A stretch of 64,000 nucleotides of DNA from Actinomycetota bacterium (GTDB lineage Bacteria; Actinomycetota; Actinomycetes; Nanopelagicales; Nanopelagicaceae). The notes under the pieces were generated by a model. That model had not been told where the DNA came from. It ran no database searches and was given only the letters and a program-made list of their open reading frames with translations. Position 1 is the stretch's first letter, and every line of letters starts with the position of its first letter. Where the stretch lies: positions 53,590 to 117,589 of the forward strand of contig SYEK01000006.1 of NCBI GenBank assembly GCA_005800815.1. Reading direction: 5' to 3'. Below, piece by piece: positions 1-9,428 of this stretch. Position numbers and translations under genes: made by a program.

Positions 1-2
1 CC

Positions 3-191
3 GTAGAGGCGCGCATGATGCTTGATGAGGGTGTCGTAGCAACGGCTGCAGAGATCGATTTATGTATGTTGATGGGCGCAGGTTGGCCGATGCACCTGGG
101 GGGAATATTGCCGTATTTAGATCGTGAGGGTATCAGCGATTCTGTATGCGATTCGCGTTTTCATCCTGCTGGGGTTGCATCTCTTCCTTAA
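3..191 (+). CDS. 3-hydroxyacyl-CoA dehydrogenase/enoyl-CoA hydratase, C-terminal fragment (FadB/FadJ-like)
   Basis: Only the last 62 codons lie in the window; the gene starts upstream of base 1. The frame reads VEARMMLDEGVVATAAEID, then a GAGWPMHLGG-ILPYLDREG stretch. That pattern (MLDEGVA...EID...G.G.P...GG...YLD) is typical of the second 3HCDH_C domain of the alpha subunit of the fatty-acid oxidation complex, which hydrates and then oxidises enoyl-CoA in beta-oxidation. The stop at 189-191 lies inside the 3' end of the opposing dxs gene, giving a convergent overlap of about 59 bases. The family assignment rests on this short tail only; another multidomain 3-hydroxyacyl-CoA dehydrogenase is possible. 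Confidence 0.72.
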   Translation, partial: VEARMMLDEGVVATAAEIDLCMLMGAGWPMHLGGILPYLDREGISDSVCDSRFHPAGVASLP

Positions 192-2052
192 AATCACTGC
201 TCCATTCAACGACACTGCGTGCGATATTTTGGGCAGTAATTCCGATGTCACTGAGTATCTCACTGCGCTTTGAGTGCTCAAGAAACTCTAGTGGCACACC
301 AATTGAGTGAAGAGCAACATTGATCCCCGCATCCCTTAAAACTTCAGAGATCGTACTGGCTATTCCACCATGGCGAATTCCATCCTCTAAGACGACAACG
401 GTGCGATAACGAGTGACCATGGCAATGAGAGATTGTGGAAGAGGCTTTACCCAACGCGGATCGATAACAGTGACACCAACTCCCTCACGAAAGGCCTGTG
501 AGGCGGCCTCAACGGCGATAGCGGCCATTGCACCGACACTAATCATCAATACATCGGCGCTCTCACCGCGATAGAGGATATCGATGCCATCACGACGCTC
601 AAATGCCGGGATATCTGCATGTACTGCGCCTTTGGGAAAGCGCACCATTGACGGGGCATGGGTGATACCAACTGCCTCACGCAAGAGCTCGCGCAAGCGT
701 GCACCATCTCGAGGTGCGCCAATATGCATCGTTGGAACGATACCTGTGAGGGCTAGATCCCAAATACCATGATGGGATGGCCCATCATCCCCAGTAATTC
801 CTGCGCGATCTAGAACAAAGGTGACTCCAGCCTTATGCAGTGCGACATCAAGCAATAGCTGGTCAAATGCCCGGTTCAGGAAGGTTGAGTAGACAACGAC
901 AACTGGATGTAAACCAGTAAAAGCCATTCCTGCAGCACTGGTTACGGCATGTTGCTCAGCGATTCCAACATCAATGGTGCGCTGCGGGAAGTGCTGTGCA
1001 AAATTATCAAGGCCAGTTGGACCTTGCATCGCTGCGGTAATGGCGATGATATCTTCTCGCTCCTGTCCAAGTTCGACTAAGGCCGCAGAGAAAACCTTTG
1101 TCCATGTTAGACCACTCTTTGATAGAGGCTCCCCCGTCTCAGGATCAACGACTCCAACGGCATGAAACTTCTCTGCTTCATCCTTGACCGCCGGTTTATG
1201 ACCACGCCCCTTCTCGGTGATGGCGTGAACCAGAATTGGGGCTCCATAGTCTTTTGCTTGCGTCAAAGCCCGCTCCATGGCTGCAATATCGTGCCCATCT
1301 ATCGGTCCCATATATTTGAGTCCAAGATCTTCAAACATTCCCTGTGGAGCGATGATGTCTTTTATCCCTTTTTTCATGCCATGCAAAGTGTCATAAATTG
1401 GTCCTCCAACAACCGGGGTCTTGTGCAGAACATCTTTGCCCCAATCAAGAAACCTCTCATATCCACGTGTCACACGAAGCGTCGATAGATAGGTGGCTAC
1501 CCCACCGATAGTCGGTGAATAAGAACGCTCATTATCATTAATGACAATAATCAGATTTCTCATTTCAGCGGTCGAAATATTATTCAGGGCCTCCCAAGAC
1601 ATGCCTCCCGTCAGTGCGCCATCACCCACGACTACTACGACATGTCTATCATTCTCGCCTTGTAAGGCAAATCCACGTGAGATTCCATCACCCCATGAAA
1701 GCGCTGTCGATGCATGCGAGTTTTCAATAACATCGTGCACACTTTCGTTGCGATTGGGGTAGCCAGAGATCCCATCACGCTGGCGCAGTTGCTCGAACAT
1801 ACCAGCGCGGCCAGTCAGGATCTTATGAACGTAGGCTTGATGCCCCGTATCGAAGAGAATGACATCCTTGGGTGATGTGAAGATTCGATGTATCGCGATG
1901 GTCAATTCGACTACGCCCAAGTTCGGTCCTAAATGCCCGCCTGTCTTTGAGACTTTTTCAATCAGAAAGCTACGGATTTCCTCGCTGAGTTGGGATAACT
2001 CAGCAGGGGTTAGGGCCTCTAGATCTGAAGGTGAGTTGATCGCCTCTAACAT
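133..2052 (-). CDS. dxs: 1-deoxy-D-xylulose-5-phosphate synthase
   Basis: Thiamine-diphosphate enzyme that condenses pyruvate with glyceraldehyde 3-phosphate, the entry step of the MEP isoprenoid pathway in the cytosol. At 639 residues it has the usual length. The TPP/Mg2+ motif GDGALTGGMSWEALNN is at residues 143-158, the His of GGHLGPNLG near residue 40, and the catalytic Glu in GIAEQHAV at residue 366; a transketolase C-terminal domain follows. It is the last gene of a minus-strand run trmA-like, acnA, dxs, starting 17 bases after the acnA stop, so co-transcription is likely. Its 3' end overlaps the end of the opposing fatty-acid oxidation gene. Confidence 0.97.
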   Translation of the reverse strand: MLEAINSPSDLEALTPAELSQLSEEIRSFLIEKVSKTGGHLGPNLGVVELTIAIHRIFTSPKDVILFDTGHQAYVHKILTGRAGMFEQLRQRDGISGYPNRNESVHDVIENSHASTALSWGDGISRGFALQGENDRHVVVVVGDGALTGGMSWEALNNISTAEMRNLIIVINDNERSYSPTIGGVATYLSTLRVTRGYERFLDWGKDVLHKTPVVGGPIYDTLHGMKKGIKDIIAPQGMFEDLGLKYMGPIDGHDIAAMERALTQAKDYGAPILVHAITEKGRGHKPAVKDEAEKFHAVGVVDPETGEPLSKSGLTWTKVFSAALVELGQEREDIIAITAAMQGPTGLDNFAQHFPQRTIDVGIAEQHAVTSAAGMAFTGLHPVVVVYSTFLNRAFDQLLLDVALHKAGVTFVLDRAGITGDDGPSHHGIWDLALTGIVPTMHIGAPRDGARLRELLREAVGITHAPSMVRFPKGAVHADIPAFERRDGIDILYRGESADVLMISVGAMAAIAVEAASQAFREGVGVTVIDPRWVKPLPQSLIAMVTRYRTVVVLEDGIRHGGIASTISEVLRDAGINVALHSIGVPLEFLEHSKRSEILSDIGITAQNIARSVVEWSSDFKEEMQPQQDENANRIQNR

Positions 2053-2069
2053 GGAGATATTTTAGGTGC

Positions 2070-4718
2070 TCACGCCGATAAGAGCGAGCGCAGAACGTAC
2101 TGCATAATCCCACCATGTCGGTAGTAATCGGCCTCACCCGGCGTATCGATACGCACCTTCGTATGAAAAAGTTTGTCACCCGCGCTCACTGCCAGCTCAC
2201 GTGGAATCCCACCGGTATTGAGTGCGGTGATTCCCATAATTGAGAACACCTCCGTGCCATCTAATCCAAGGCTCTGTGCGCTCTCACCAGCTCGAAACTG
2301 AAGGGGCAATACGCCCATGCCGATCAGATTTGAGCGGTGGATACGCTCGAAACTCTCTGCTATCACGGCTCGTACTCCAAGAAGCGCTGTTCCCTTTGCG
2401 GCCCAGTCACGGGATGAGCCCGACCCATACTCTTTACCTGCCAGAATCACCAAAGGCACTCCCGCGCCTTGATAGGCAGTTGATGCATCGAAAATGCTCT
2501 CTTGCTTACCACCCTCGAGAAAGTTAGGTGTGAAGCCCCCCTCGATGCCCTCCAATAAAAGGTTTCTCAAGCGGATATTGGCAAATGTCCCACGAATCAT
2601 CACCTCATGATTTCCGCGCCGAGAGCCGTATGAGTTGAAGTCTTTTCGATCCACACCATGCTCAGCCAAATACTTCCCGGCTGGGGAATCGACTTTGATA
2701 TTGCCGGCAGGAGAGATGTGATCTGTTGTTACTGAATCCCCCAAGATGGCCAGGACCCGCGCGTTTAGGATATCGGTAACAGGCTTTGGAAGCTTTGGCA
2801 TGCCATCAAAATATGGGGGTTTGCGAACATAGGTGGATTTCACATCCCAATCAAAAGTCTTCCCAGTGGGAGTGGCCAATGCCTTCCATCGATGATCTCC
2901 TTCAAAGACGCTCTCATAATCTTTTGTAAACATCTGCGATGAGATAGAAGAGTCAATTACTGCTTGAATCTCTTGAGGCGTTGGCCAGATATCCTTGAGA
3001 TATACATCCACTCCTGCCAAATCCTTACCCAATGAGTCCTTTTCAAAATCATGATCCATTGTGCCTGCGATTGCATAGGCAATGACCAAAGGCGGCGATG
3101 CTAGGTAATTCATCTTCACATCGGGGCTGATACGGCCCTCAAAATTTCGATTGCCAGAGAGCACCGCGCTGACCGCCAAATCACTATCAGTCACAGCCTT
3201 ACTGATGGCTATGGGCAGTGGACCAGAGTTTCCTATACATGTGACACAGCCGTAGCCGACCAGATGAAAGCCAAGAGCCTGCATATATTTCGTCAGATCT
3301 GCGCGATCATAATAATCGGTGACCACTTTTGATCCAGGCGCAAGGGTTGTCTTGACCCAAGGCTTGGATTTCAAACCCCTTTCAACCGCCTTTTTCGCAA
3401 GTAAGGCCGCCCCAATCATTACCGATGGATTTGATGTATTGGTACACGATGTAATTGAGGCGATGACAACATCGCCATTTTTAATCCGAGTCGCGCCGGC
3501 AACGACATCACCCTTGACGGTCTTATCTGAGAAGTATGTCGGGAGAATCTTGGTGAATGCACTTTTTGAATCACTCAATGAGATGCGATCTTGAGGGCGC
3601 CTAGGTCCTGAGATGGAGGGGACAACCGTTGAAAGATCTAGCTCAACAATCTGTGAGAAGCGTGGAGGGCTCAGTGGATCGTGCCATAGCCCTTGAATCT
3701 TGGCATACTTTTCAACCAAAGCTATCTGATCTTGACTGCGTCCAGTGAGTTGCAAATATCGCAAAGTCTCTTGATCAATCGGGAAGATGGCACATGTCGA
3801 GCCATACTCAGGGCTCATGTTCCCAATAGTCGCGCGATTGGCCATCGGTACTGATACAACTCCTGGGCCAAAAAACTCCACAAACTTCCCAACGACACCC
3901 ACTTTGCGCAAGATCTCAGTAATCGTAAGCGCCATATCGGTTGCCGTTGTGCCAGAAGGTAGCGCGCCCGTGAGTTTGAAACCGACAACTTGTGGGATCA
4001 GCATGGAGACAGGTTGTCCCAGTAAAGCGGCCTCGGCCTCGATGCCACCGACACCCCAACCCAAGACACCAAGACCATTAACCATTGTCGTGTGTGAGTC
4101 GGTGCCAACAACGGTATCTGGATAGGCGCGAAGGACACCTTTTACTTCTCGTGTCATCACAACGCGCGCCAGATACTCGATATTTACCTGGTGGACGATC
4201 CCAGTTCCTGGTGGAACTACTTTGAACTCATCGAATGCGCTCTGTCCCCAACGCAGGAATCTATAACGCTCTTGATTACGCTGGTACTCAATATCAGCGT
4301 TTTTCTCGAGAGAGTCTGCGCTACCAAAGACATCGGCGATGACCGAGTGATCGATAACAAGCTCTGCAGGTGCCAAAGGGTTCACCTTTGATGCATCTCC
4401 GCCTAGCTCGACAATGGCCTCTCGCATAGTCGCCAGATCCACAATGCAGGGCACTCCAGTGAAGTCTTGAAGAATAACGCGTGCTGGCGTGAACTGGATC
4501 TCAGTATCTGGCTCACTCTGTGGGTTCCACGAGGCCAAGGCTTTAATATGGGCCGCGGTTATATTTGCGCCATCTTCAGTGCGTAGGAGGTTTTCAAGGA
4601 GTATTTTCAACGAGAATGGAAGATTATCTGCACCTTGGATACCGCAGATATCAAATATCTCAAAGCTCTTTCCCGCGACTTCAAGATTTCTCTTTGCGCC
4701 AAAAGAGTTTTTACTCAT
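2070..4718 (-). CDS. acnA: Aconitate hydratase A
   Basis: Isomerises citrate to isocitrate in the TCA cycle using a [4Fe-4S] cluster. The 882-residue length and domain order (three alpha/beta domains, a linker, then the swivelling C-terminal domain) match bacterial AcnA/IRP1-type enzymes. The cluster cysteines are visible in [11 protein letters not shown] and [13 protein letters not shown], and the C-terminal domain carries [12 protein letters not shown]. The start codon overlaps the stop of the preceding RNA methyltransferase (TAATG), with GGAAGG upstream as ribosome binding site, so the two are translationally coupled. dxs follows 17 bases downstream. Confidence 0.97.
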   Translation of the reverse strand: MSKNSFGAKRNLEVAGKSFEIFDICGIQGADNLPFSLKILLENLLRTEDGANITAAHIKALASWNPQSEPDTEIQFTPARVILQDFTGVPCIVDLATMREAIVELGGDASKVNPLAPAELVIDHSVIADVFGSADSLEKNADIEYQRNQERYRFLRWGQSAFDEFKVVPPGTGIVHQVNIEYLARVVMTREVKGVLRAYPDTVVGTDSHTTMVNGLGVLGWGVGGIEAEAALLGQPVSMLIPQVVGFKLTGALPSGTTATDMALTITEILRKVGVVGKFVEFFGPGVVSVPMANRATIGNMSPEYGSTCAIFPIDQETLRYLQLTGRSQDQIALVEKYAKIQGLWHDPLSPPRFSQIVELDLSTVVPSISGPRRPQDRISLSDSKSAFTKILPTYFSDKTVKGDVVAGATRIKNGDVVIASITSCTNTSNPSVMIGAALLAKKAVERGLKSKPWVKTTLAPGSKVVTDYYDRADLTKYMQALGFHLVGYGCVTCIGNSGPLPIAISKAVTDSDLAVSAVLSGNRNFEGRISPDVKMNYLASPPLVIAYAIAGTMDHDFEKDSLGKDLAGVDVYLKDIWPTPQEIQAVIDSSISSQMFTKDYESVFEGDHRWKALATPTGKTFDWDVKSTYVRKPPYFDGMPKLPKPVTDILNARVLAILGDSVTTDHISPAGNIKVDSPAGKYLAEHGVDRKDFNSYGSRRGNHEVMIRGTFANIRLRNLLLEGIEGGFTPNFLEGGKQESIFDASTAYQGAGVPLVILAGKEYGSGSSRDWAAKGTALLGVRAVIAESFERIHRSNLIGMGVLPLQFRAGESAQSLGLDGTEVFSIMGITALNTGGIPRELAVSAGDKLFHTKVRIDTPGEADYYRHGGIMQYVLRSLLSA

Positions 4719-5965
4719 TATCTACCTTCCACAATTTTACCCTTAGGCTCCAATATTACACTGGTGGGAGAGAACTGGGCAACACATTCAATGTGATGAG
4801 TCATCGGAAATAGATCAAAGGCACGAAGAGCAGTGAGGGAGTAGCCTTTCTTGAAAAAGTAACTAGTATCACGTGCGAGTGCAGCTGGATCACATGCGAC
4901 ATAGACGACCGTTCGCGGTTTCAGACGCAGAATTTCACTTACTACGGTCTTACCCGCACCTTCACGTGGAGGATCTAGGACGACCACATCGGCGCTAGTG
5001 ATACGAGGCAAATGTTGGGCGACATCACCGCTGATTATCCTGATGTTTGGATTGTTCGCAAAATTTCGAGCCGCATCTGCACTCGCGCTCTTACTTGCTT
5101 CAATCAAATCCACTCCTCCACCGGTGCCGATGATGTCGATTATGACTGAGGTGAAAAGACCGACTCCTGCATATAAATCGAGTACCTGATCCCCAAGTCG
5201 TAATTGAGCAAAATCTAAAACTACACTCGTTAATATCGCAGGAGCATTGGAATTACTCTGCCAGAAGGAGCTCTGACTAACTTCCAAAGATTTTTCACCT
5301 ACTTTTTCATGTAAAATCTGACTGCCCTCACTCAAACGAGCCTTTCCCTGACCGCGAACTGGAGCAATGGCGACATTTCTCTCATTCGTAGTTGACGTTG
5401 CGATCTCAACACGTATATCGGGCTTCCAAGTGCGTGAAGCAAGTTCGGGCATATTCATCTCTTTGAGCATTATGAGGCAATCATCCACCGGGATGACAGA
5501 GTGGCTACGGACAGCGTAAAAGCCGAGTTGCCCTGTGCCATCTGTCGTTGCTATCGATCGTGTACGCCAGTAAAGAGGAGTACTCACCTCCTCTACTTCA
5601 ACATGCACATCAATTTTAGTAATGCGAGCAAACTGCTCGGTAATGACATCGGATTTCAATTGGCGCTGGCGATTCACCGATATGTGTTGAAAGTCGCATC
5701 CTCCACACCCTAAGCGATGGGCAAACTTACAAGGTGGTTGGACGCGATCTGGAGATGGTTGTAACACCTCAACAACATCGGCGCGATTAAATGATGAGCC
5801 GGTTGAGCTGACCACTACACGAGCACGTTCTCCTGGAATTGCATGACGAACGAAAAAAACTGCACCTTCATGACGGACGATGAAGTGACCACCATGGGCA
5901 ACTTTCTCAATTTCGGCCTCAAAACTATCGCCAATCCTCCAGCGCGCGCTATTGGTGGATACCAT
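4718..5965 (-). CDS. TrmA/RlmD-family 23S rRNA or tRNA (uracil-5-)-methyltransferase
   Basis: SAM-dependent m5U RNA methyltransferase of 415 residues. The N-terminal ~60 residues look like a TRAM RNA-binding domain. A cysteine cluster follows ([16 protein letters not shown]), consistent with the [4Fe-4S] site of RlmD-type enzymes. The Rossmann methyltransferase domain has [10 protein letters not shown] (SAM binding), [11 protein letters not shown] and the catalytic Cys in [12 protein letters not shown]. Whether rRNA or tRNA is the target cannot be told from sequence. The ATG at 5963-5965 is preceded by TAGGCT and 7 bases, which suggests a leaderless transcript. It heads the operon with acnA and dxs. 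Actinobacteria commonly keep this gene next to the ceoB/ceoC-type trkA pair, as here. Confidence 0.88.
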   Translation of the reverse strand: MVSTNSARWRIGDSFEAEIEKVAHGGHFIVRHEGAVFFVRHAIPGERARVVVSSTGSSFNRADVVEVLQPSPDRVQPPCKFAHRLGCGGCDFQHISVNRQRQLKSDVITEQFARITKIDVHVEVEEVSTPLYWRTRSIATTDGTGQLGFYAVRSHSVIPVDDCLIMLKEMNMPELASRTWKPDIRVEIATSTTNERNVAIAPVRGQGKARLSEGSQILHEKVGEKSLEVSQSSFWQSNSNAPAILTSVVLDFAQLRLGDQVLDLYAGVGLFTSVIIDIIGTGGGVDLIEASKSASADAARNFANNPNIRIISGDVAQHLPRITSADVVVLDPPREGAGKTVVSEILRLKPRTVVYVACDPAALARDTSYFFKKGYSLTALRAFDLFPMTHHIECVAQFSPTSVILEPKGKIVEGR

Positions 5966-5997
5966 GGATATAAGCCTATGGGTGTAAGTTAGTACAT
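5966..5997. promoter_or_regulatory. 32-bp divergent leaderless promoter pair (trmA-like / trkA)
   Basis: The gap between the two divergent ATGs is only 32 bases. On the plus strand TAAGTT at 5985-5990 lies 7 bases before the trkA ATG. On the minus strand TAGGCT (complement of 5973-5978) lies 7 bases before the methyltransferase ATG. Both fit the actinobacterial TANNNT -10 box and would place +1 at or next to the start codon. Neither gene has a Shine-Dalgarno sequence. The -10 boxes are 6 bases apart, so two polymerases could not bind at once. Inferred from sequence only. Confidence 0.55.
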
Positions 5998-6666
5998 ATG
6001 CACGTAGTCATCATGGGTTGCGGTCGAGTCGGATCTTCATTGGCTGCCGAACTTGAGGCCGCCGGACATAGTGTTGCAATAATCGATCAAACACGCGAGG
6101 CCTTTCGTCGCCTTGGTCCCGGTTTCAAAGGGATAACAGTCAATGGGGTGGGTTTTGATCGCGATATTTTACGTGAGGCAGGAATCGAACGTGCAGATGC
6201 ATTTGCCGCTGTCAGTAATGGTGATAATTCAAATATCTTGGCAGCTCGAGTTGCACGTGAAGCCTTCGCAGTAGAGAAAGTCGTTGCACGTATTTATGAC
6301 CCAGGCCGAGCTGAGATTTACCAACGCTTGGGCATCCCAACCGTTGCAACGGTACTCTGGACCACAGATCAGATCCTGCGTAACTTGATACCCGAGGGAT
6401 CGAAATCTGAGTGGCGCGATGCCAGTGGGAGGGTCCTGCTGTGCGAGATGTATCCTCACAATAATTGGTACGGACGAGCAATCTTACTCATTGATGAACT
6501 CACACCCGCACGCGTAGCATTCATCACGCGTCTAGGTGTTGGAATCATTCCCGATGAGCACACAGTATTGCAGGAGGGTGATCTGATTCATGTGATGGTC
6601 GCCGAAGAGGACACCGCTCGTGTTGAGGCAATTCTCGCCCAATCACCGCAGGCAGAGCGCTCATGA
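5998..6666 (+). CDS. TrkA-family potassium uptake protein (CeoB-like, first of pair)
   Basis: Cytosolic nucleotide-binding regulator of Trk/Ktr-type K+ channels, 222 residues. The N-terminal Rossmann (RCK/TrkA_N) domain opens with VVIMGCGRVGSSLAAELEAAGH and the acidic ribose-binding Asp in IDQ. A TrkA_C domain occupies about residues 140-215. It is followed by a second trkA gene with an ATGA overlap (6663-6666), so the two products are probably made together and assemble. No Trk membrane subunit is encoded nearby. The pair corresponds to the ceoB/ceoC arrangement of mycobacteria. Confidence 0.92.
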   Translation: MHVVIMGCGRVGSSLAAELEAAGHSVAIIDQTREAFRRLGPGFKGITVNGVGFDRDILREAGIERADAFAAVSNGDNSNILAARVAREAFAVEKVVARIYDPGRAEIYQRLGIPTVATVLWTTDQILRNLIPEGSKSEWRDASGRVLLCEMYPHNNWYGRAILLIDELTPARVAFITRLGVGIIPDEHTVLQEGDLIHVMVAEEDTARVEAILAQSPQAERS

Positions 6667-7319
6667 GAGTAGCCATCGCTGGAGCTGGAAATGTCGGTCG
6701 CGCAATAGCCAAAGAACTCCTAGATAATGGGCATCAAGTTCTTCTCATTGATAAAGATCCCAAAGCAATCAAGTTAGAGAGCGTGCCAGATGCAGAGTGG
6801 TTAATGGCCGATGCCTGTGAGATCACATCTCTTGATAAGGCTCATCTTGATACATGCCAGGTGTTGGTGGCGGCAACCGGAGATGACAAGGCAAATTTAG
6901 TGACATCTCTTCTTGGAAAGACCGAATATGGGGTACCCCGTGTGGTTGCCCGCATTAATCACCCTAAGAATGAATGGTTATTCGACACTTCCTGGGGAGT
7001 TGATGTCGCAGTGTCGACTCCCCGCATCATCTCGGCCCTGGTTGAAGAGGCCGTCAGCATTGGTGATGTAGTTCGCTTGTTCTCATTCAAAAAAGGTCAG
7101 GCTAATCTCGTGGAGTTGACCCTTCCTGATGGCTCCTCCTGCGCTGGAAAGACCGTCGAGGAGATAGAACTTCCAGAAGGGGCGACCTTAGCTGCGATTG
7201 TGCGTGATGGCCGCGTCATTACTGCAAAGGCCCATGATGTCTTTGCCGCAGGTGATGAGCTCTTATTTATCGCATCAACGGTAGCTGAGGAGAAGATCAA
7301 AGCCTGCTTTATCACCTAA
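6663..7319 (+). CDS. TrkA-family potassium uptake protein (CeoC-like, second of pair)
   Basis: Second TrkA/RCK protein (218 residues), starting inside the stop codon of the first (ATGA). It begins RVAIAGAGNVGRAIAKELLD, a GxGxxG NAD(H)-binding motif, with the Asp of LLIDKD at the end of strand 2. The C-terminal TrkA_C domain is about residues 135-217. It likely gates K+ uptake in response to NAD(H) or cyclic nucleotides together with its neighbour. The stop codon overlaps the stop of the convergent DUF3159 gene by 4 bases, leaving no room for a terminator between them. Confidence 0.92.
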   Translation: MRVAIAGAGNVGRAIAKELLDNGHQVLLIDKDPKAIKLESVPDAEWLMADACEITSLDKAHLDTCQVLVAATGDDKANLVTSLLGKTEYGVPRVVARINHPKNEWLFDTSWGVDVAVSTPRIISALVEEAVSIGDVVRLFSFKKGQANLVELTLPDGSSCAGKTVEEIELPEGATLAAIVRDGRVITAKAHDVFAAGDELLFIASTVAEEKIKACFIT

Positions 7320-7936
7320 TCCATGGATTTTTGGATGGGTGGAGCCATTTTAATGATTCGCCATGACAGATAAGCAGTAGCAAAGAAGAGTGGGTATCCC
7401 ATGGCTAGATTCACTGTTCCCAGCAAATTGACATTTCCGGAGCGATAGATTGGGTACTGCACCGCGATACGCAGAAAGAACATAGCGACCCAAATCCAAC
7501 TAGCGCGGATATATGCCTGCTTTCGTGCTGGACTCTTTCGCCACTCGAAATTTTCCCCTAGGAGAGGGCCAAGAACAACACCTAGTAGTGGCCAACCAAT
7601 CAAGTTAGCAATCAAATATGCACTGCCGTATGCAAGATTAGTCAGCAGTTTTGGAAGATAAAAATCAGAGGCATTACCACTCTTATTGGCGAAGTAGGCA
7701 CAGAGTAATACGCCCAATAATCCAGAGATAGCGTGTTGTATGGTGCCTTTCTTTACAAGACGAGTGATTGCAAGCAGGATTGAAAGAATAATGGCGCCAG
7801 TTAAGGCCATCCTCAAGTCATTTTTTATATTGAAAACAACAAGAAATACAAGAGCAGGTAGACCCGAATCTATGAGCCCCTTTTTGCCACCCAGGGCCCC
7901 CATCACCTTGTCGCGATCTTGATTGTGCTCGCTCAT
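7316..7936 (-). CDS. DUF3159 family membrane protein
   Basis: Actinobacteria-specific integral membrane protein of 206 residues with unknown function. About five hydrophobic helices are visible (for example ALVFLVVFNIK, GAIILSILLAITRL, ISGLLGVLLCAYFA, LIGWPLLGVVLGPLLG and WIWVAMFFLRIAV), with a basic segment FEWRKSPARKQAYIRASW that is characteristic of DUF3159. Its ATG overlaps the stop of dut (ATGA), so it belongs to the paaI-like, dut, DUF3159 transcription unit. The same neighbours (trkA pair, dut, DUF3093, DUF4193) surround it in mycobacteria. Confidence 0.85.
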   Translation of the reverse strand: MSEHNQDRDKVMGALGGKKGLIDSGLPALVFLVVFNIKNDLRMALTGAIILSILLAITRLVKKGTIQHAISGLLGVLLCAYFANKSGNASDFYLPKLLTNLAYGSAYLIANLIGWPLLGVVLGPLLGENFEWRKSPARKQAYIRASWIWVAMFFLRIAVQYPIYRSGNVNLLGTVNLAMGYPLFFATAYLSWRIIKMAPPIQKSMD

Positions 7937-8376
7937 GTCTTTCCCGTAGAACCAAATCCACCCTGGCCACGCACTGAGCCAGGAAGATCAGTGAGTTCGA
8001 TGAAATCTGCCCGTTCAACTCTTTGAATCAACAACTGTGCGATGCGATCACCTTTCTTGAAGGAGACAGATTGAGTAGGATCGTGATTGATCAGTAGGCA
8101 CGAGATCTCACCTCGAAAGCCTGCATCGATAGTTCCAGGGCTATTGACCAATGTGATGCCATCTTTGAGAGCCAAACCTGAGCGTGGATGAACCAGGGCA
8201 ACATAGCCATTAGGTAGTGCGATAGAGATTCCAGTTGGGATGAGTCGGCGCTCACCTGGAGCTAGGGTGAAATCGACTCTTGTCGATATGTCAGCCCCGG
8301 CATCGCCACCTTTTGCATACGAGGGCATTGGTATCGATGAATCCACTCGTGTGATGAGGACTTGAACCACTGCCAT
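7933..8376 (-). CDS. dut: Deoxyuridine 5'-triphosphate nucleotidohydrolase (dUTPase)
   Basis: Homotrimeric enzyme that hydrolyses dUTP to dUMP and PPi, keeping uracil out of DNA and supplying thymidylate synthesis. All five dUTPase motifs are present in order: AGADIST (1), PRSGLALKDGITL (2), GTIDAGFRGEI (3), KGDRIAQLLI (4) and RGQGGFGSTG (5, the glycine-rich tail closing over the active site). The length of 147 residues is normal. It starts 2 bases after the thioesterase stop and overlaps DUF3159 by ATGA, in a three-gene minus-strand unit. Confidence 0.97.
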   Translation of the reverse strand: MAVVQVLITRVDSSIPMPSYAKGGDAGADISTRVDFTLAPGERRLIPTGISIALPNGYVALVHPRSGLALKDGITLVNSPGTIDAGFRGEISCLLINHDPTQSVSFKKGDRIAQLLIQRVERADFIELTDLPGSVRGQGGFGSTGKT

Positions 8377-8378
8377 TG

Positions 8379-8963
8379 CTAGGGGTTTATCTCAAACTGG
8401 GGATCGACGAAGGCCAATAACTCGGGCGTCTTTGCCAGTTGTGCCAAATAGTCTTGAGGTGCATTATTTAAAAAATGATCCATTGTTACGATCACGAACA
8501 AAGCCGATGCGCGCACCACAATGGGACCAGTGAGGCTATCGAGTCGACCCTCTGCACTTGTGAATACCTTGCGTCTGACCTGTCCAGTTATTTTGGCGCT
8601 GATGTGCAGTGTGGAGCCAATTGGCACGGGCTTCAAGAAATCGGTTTCAAGGCGAGCGGTCACGGCAGGTGTACGGAGTAGCCACATCAACTTGCCGAGC
8701 GCCTCATCAAATGCCAGTGATAACAAACCGCCGTGGGCCAATCCAGGGGCACCTTGATGATCCTGTGTCACAGTAAAGCGGGCAGTGATATCAACTCCCT
8801 GACCGGCATAGGCAACAAGATGCAGTCCCGTTGGGTGTTGATCGCCACAGCCGAAACAGTGGCCAAAATGAGATGGAATCTTTGAACCAATGGCCGGAGC
8901 CTTTGGGTGGCGCTCTGGAATCAGCGCTCCCTCTGGCGCAATGGTGCTGGCGATACGACTCAT
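8379..8963 (-). CDS. PaaI-like hotdog-fold thioesterase
   Basis: Small (194 residues from the ATG at 8963) acyl-CoA thioesterase of the hotdog/PaaI superfamily. The N-terminal region holds HFGHCFGCGDQHPTGLHL; the core has GAPGLAHGGLLSLAFDEALG, the PaaI-type hotdog helix with HGG. A TTG two codons upstream also fits the frame. The ATG is preferred because TACTCT lies 6 bases before it (8970-8975), matching the leaderless pattern in this window. It heads the unit with dut and DUF3159. The substrate is unknown. Confidence 0.8.
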   Translation of the reverse strand: MSRIASTIAPEGALIPERHPKAPAIGSKIPSHFGHCFGCGDQHPTGLHLVAYAGQGVDITARFTVTQDHQGAPGLAHGGLLSLAFDEALGKLMWLLRTPAVTARLETDFLKPVPIGSTLHISAKITGQVRRKVFTSAEGRLDSLTGPIVVRASALFVIVTMDHFLNNAPQDYLAQLAKTPELLAFVDPQFEINP

Positions 8964-8993
8964 GGGCAAAGAGTATCCGATACCGTAACTCCT
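8964..8993. promoter_or_regulatory. 30-bp divergent leaderless promoter pair (thioesterase-dut / DUF3093)
   Basis: Plus strand: TACCGT at 8981-8986, 7 bases before the DUF3093 ATG at 8994. Minus strand: TACTCT (complement of 8970-8975), 6 bases before the thioesterase ATG at 8963. Neither gene has a Shine-Dalgarno sequence. The layout copies that at 5966-5997, with two back-to-back -10 boxes in about 30 bases. Confidence 0.55.
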
Positions 8994-9428
8994 ATGCGTT
9001 ATCGTGAAGTTATTCGAATGCCCCTCTGGCTATTGGCGCTGATCTATCTCTTCCTCCTCTCACTTGTAATCTCCATCTGGGCGGCTCTTGGAAACAATGC
9101 CGCTCTAATATCTTTGATCATCTGTACAGGGCTATTGATTGTAATTGCGATTAAGAGCGCCTTGGTCATTGAGATAGATGAGCAGGAGTTACGAGTAGGT
9201 CGAGCCCATATCGCATTGAAGTTTTTAGGACAGTCACACGCTCTATCTAGTCAACAGGTTCGTGTCTTGCGCACCCGTGATGCAGATCCAGCGGCCTTTC
9301 TTGGAATACGATTCTGGTCATCAACTGGTGTGCGCATTGAGATTAACGATGCCCGTGATAGGACACCGTACTGGTTAGTCACAACTAATAATGCGCAGAA
9401 ATTCGTGAAATACTTAGGGCCGAGTTAG
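8994..9428 (+). CDS. DUF3093 domain membrane protein
   Basis: Actinobacterial protein of 144 residues and unknown function. Two membrane helices (about residues 8-28 and 34-54) are followed by a soluble domain with IEIDEQELRVGRAHI, a conserved ADPAAFLGIRFW-like segment and RTPYWLVTTNNAQKFVKYL, all DUF3093 hallmarks. The longer frame from 8907 would overlap the divergent thioesterase, and the ATG at 8994 has a -10 box 7 bases upstream, so 8994 is preferred. Its 3' end overlaps the convergent DUF4193 gene by 4 bases. Confidence 0.85.
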   Translation: MRYREVIRMPLWLLALIYLFLLSLVISIWAALGNNAALISLIICTGLLIVIAIKSALVIEIDEQELRVGRAHIALKFLGQSHALSSQQVRVLRTRDADPAAFLGIRFWSSTGVRIEINDARDRTPYWLVTTNNAQKFVKYLGPS

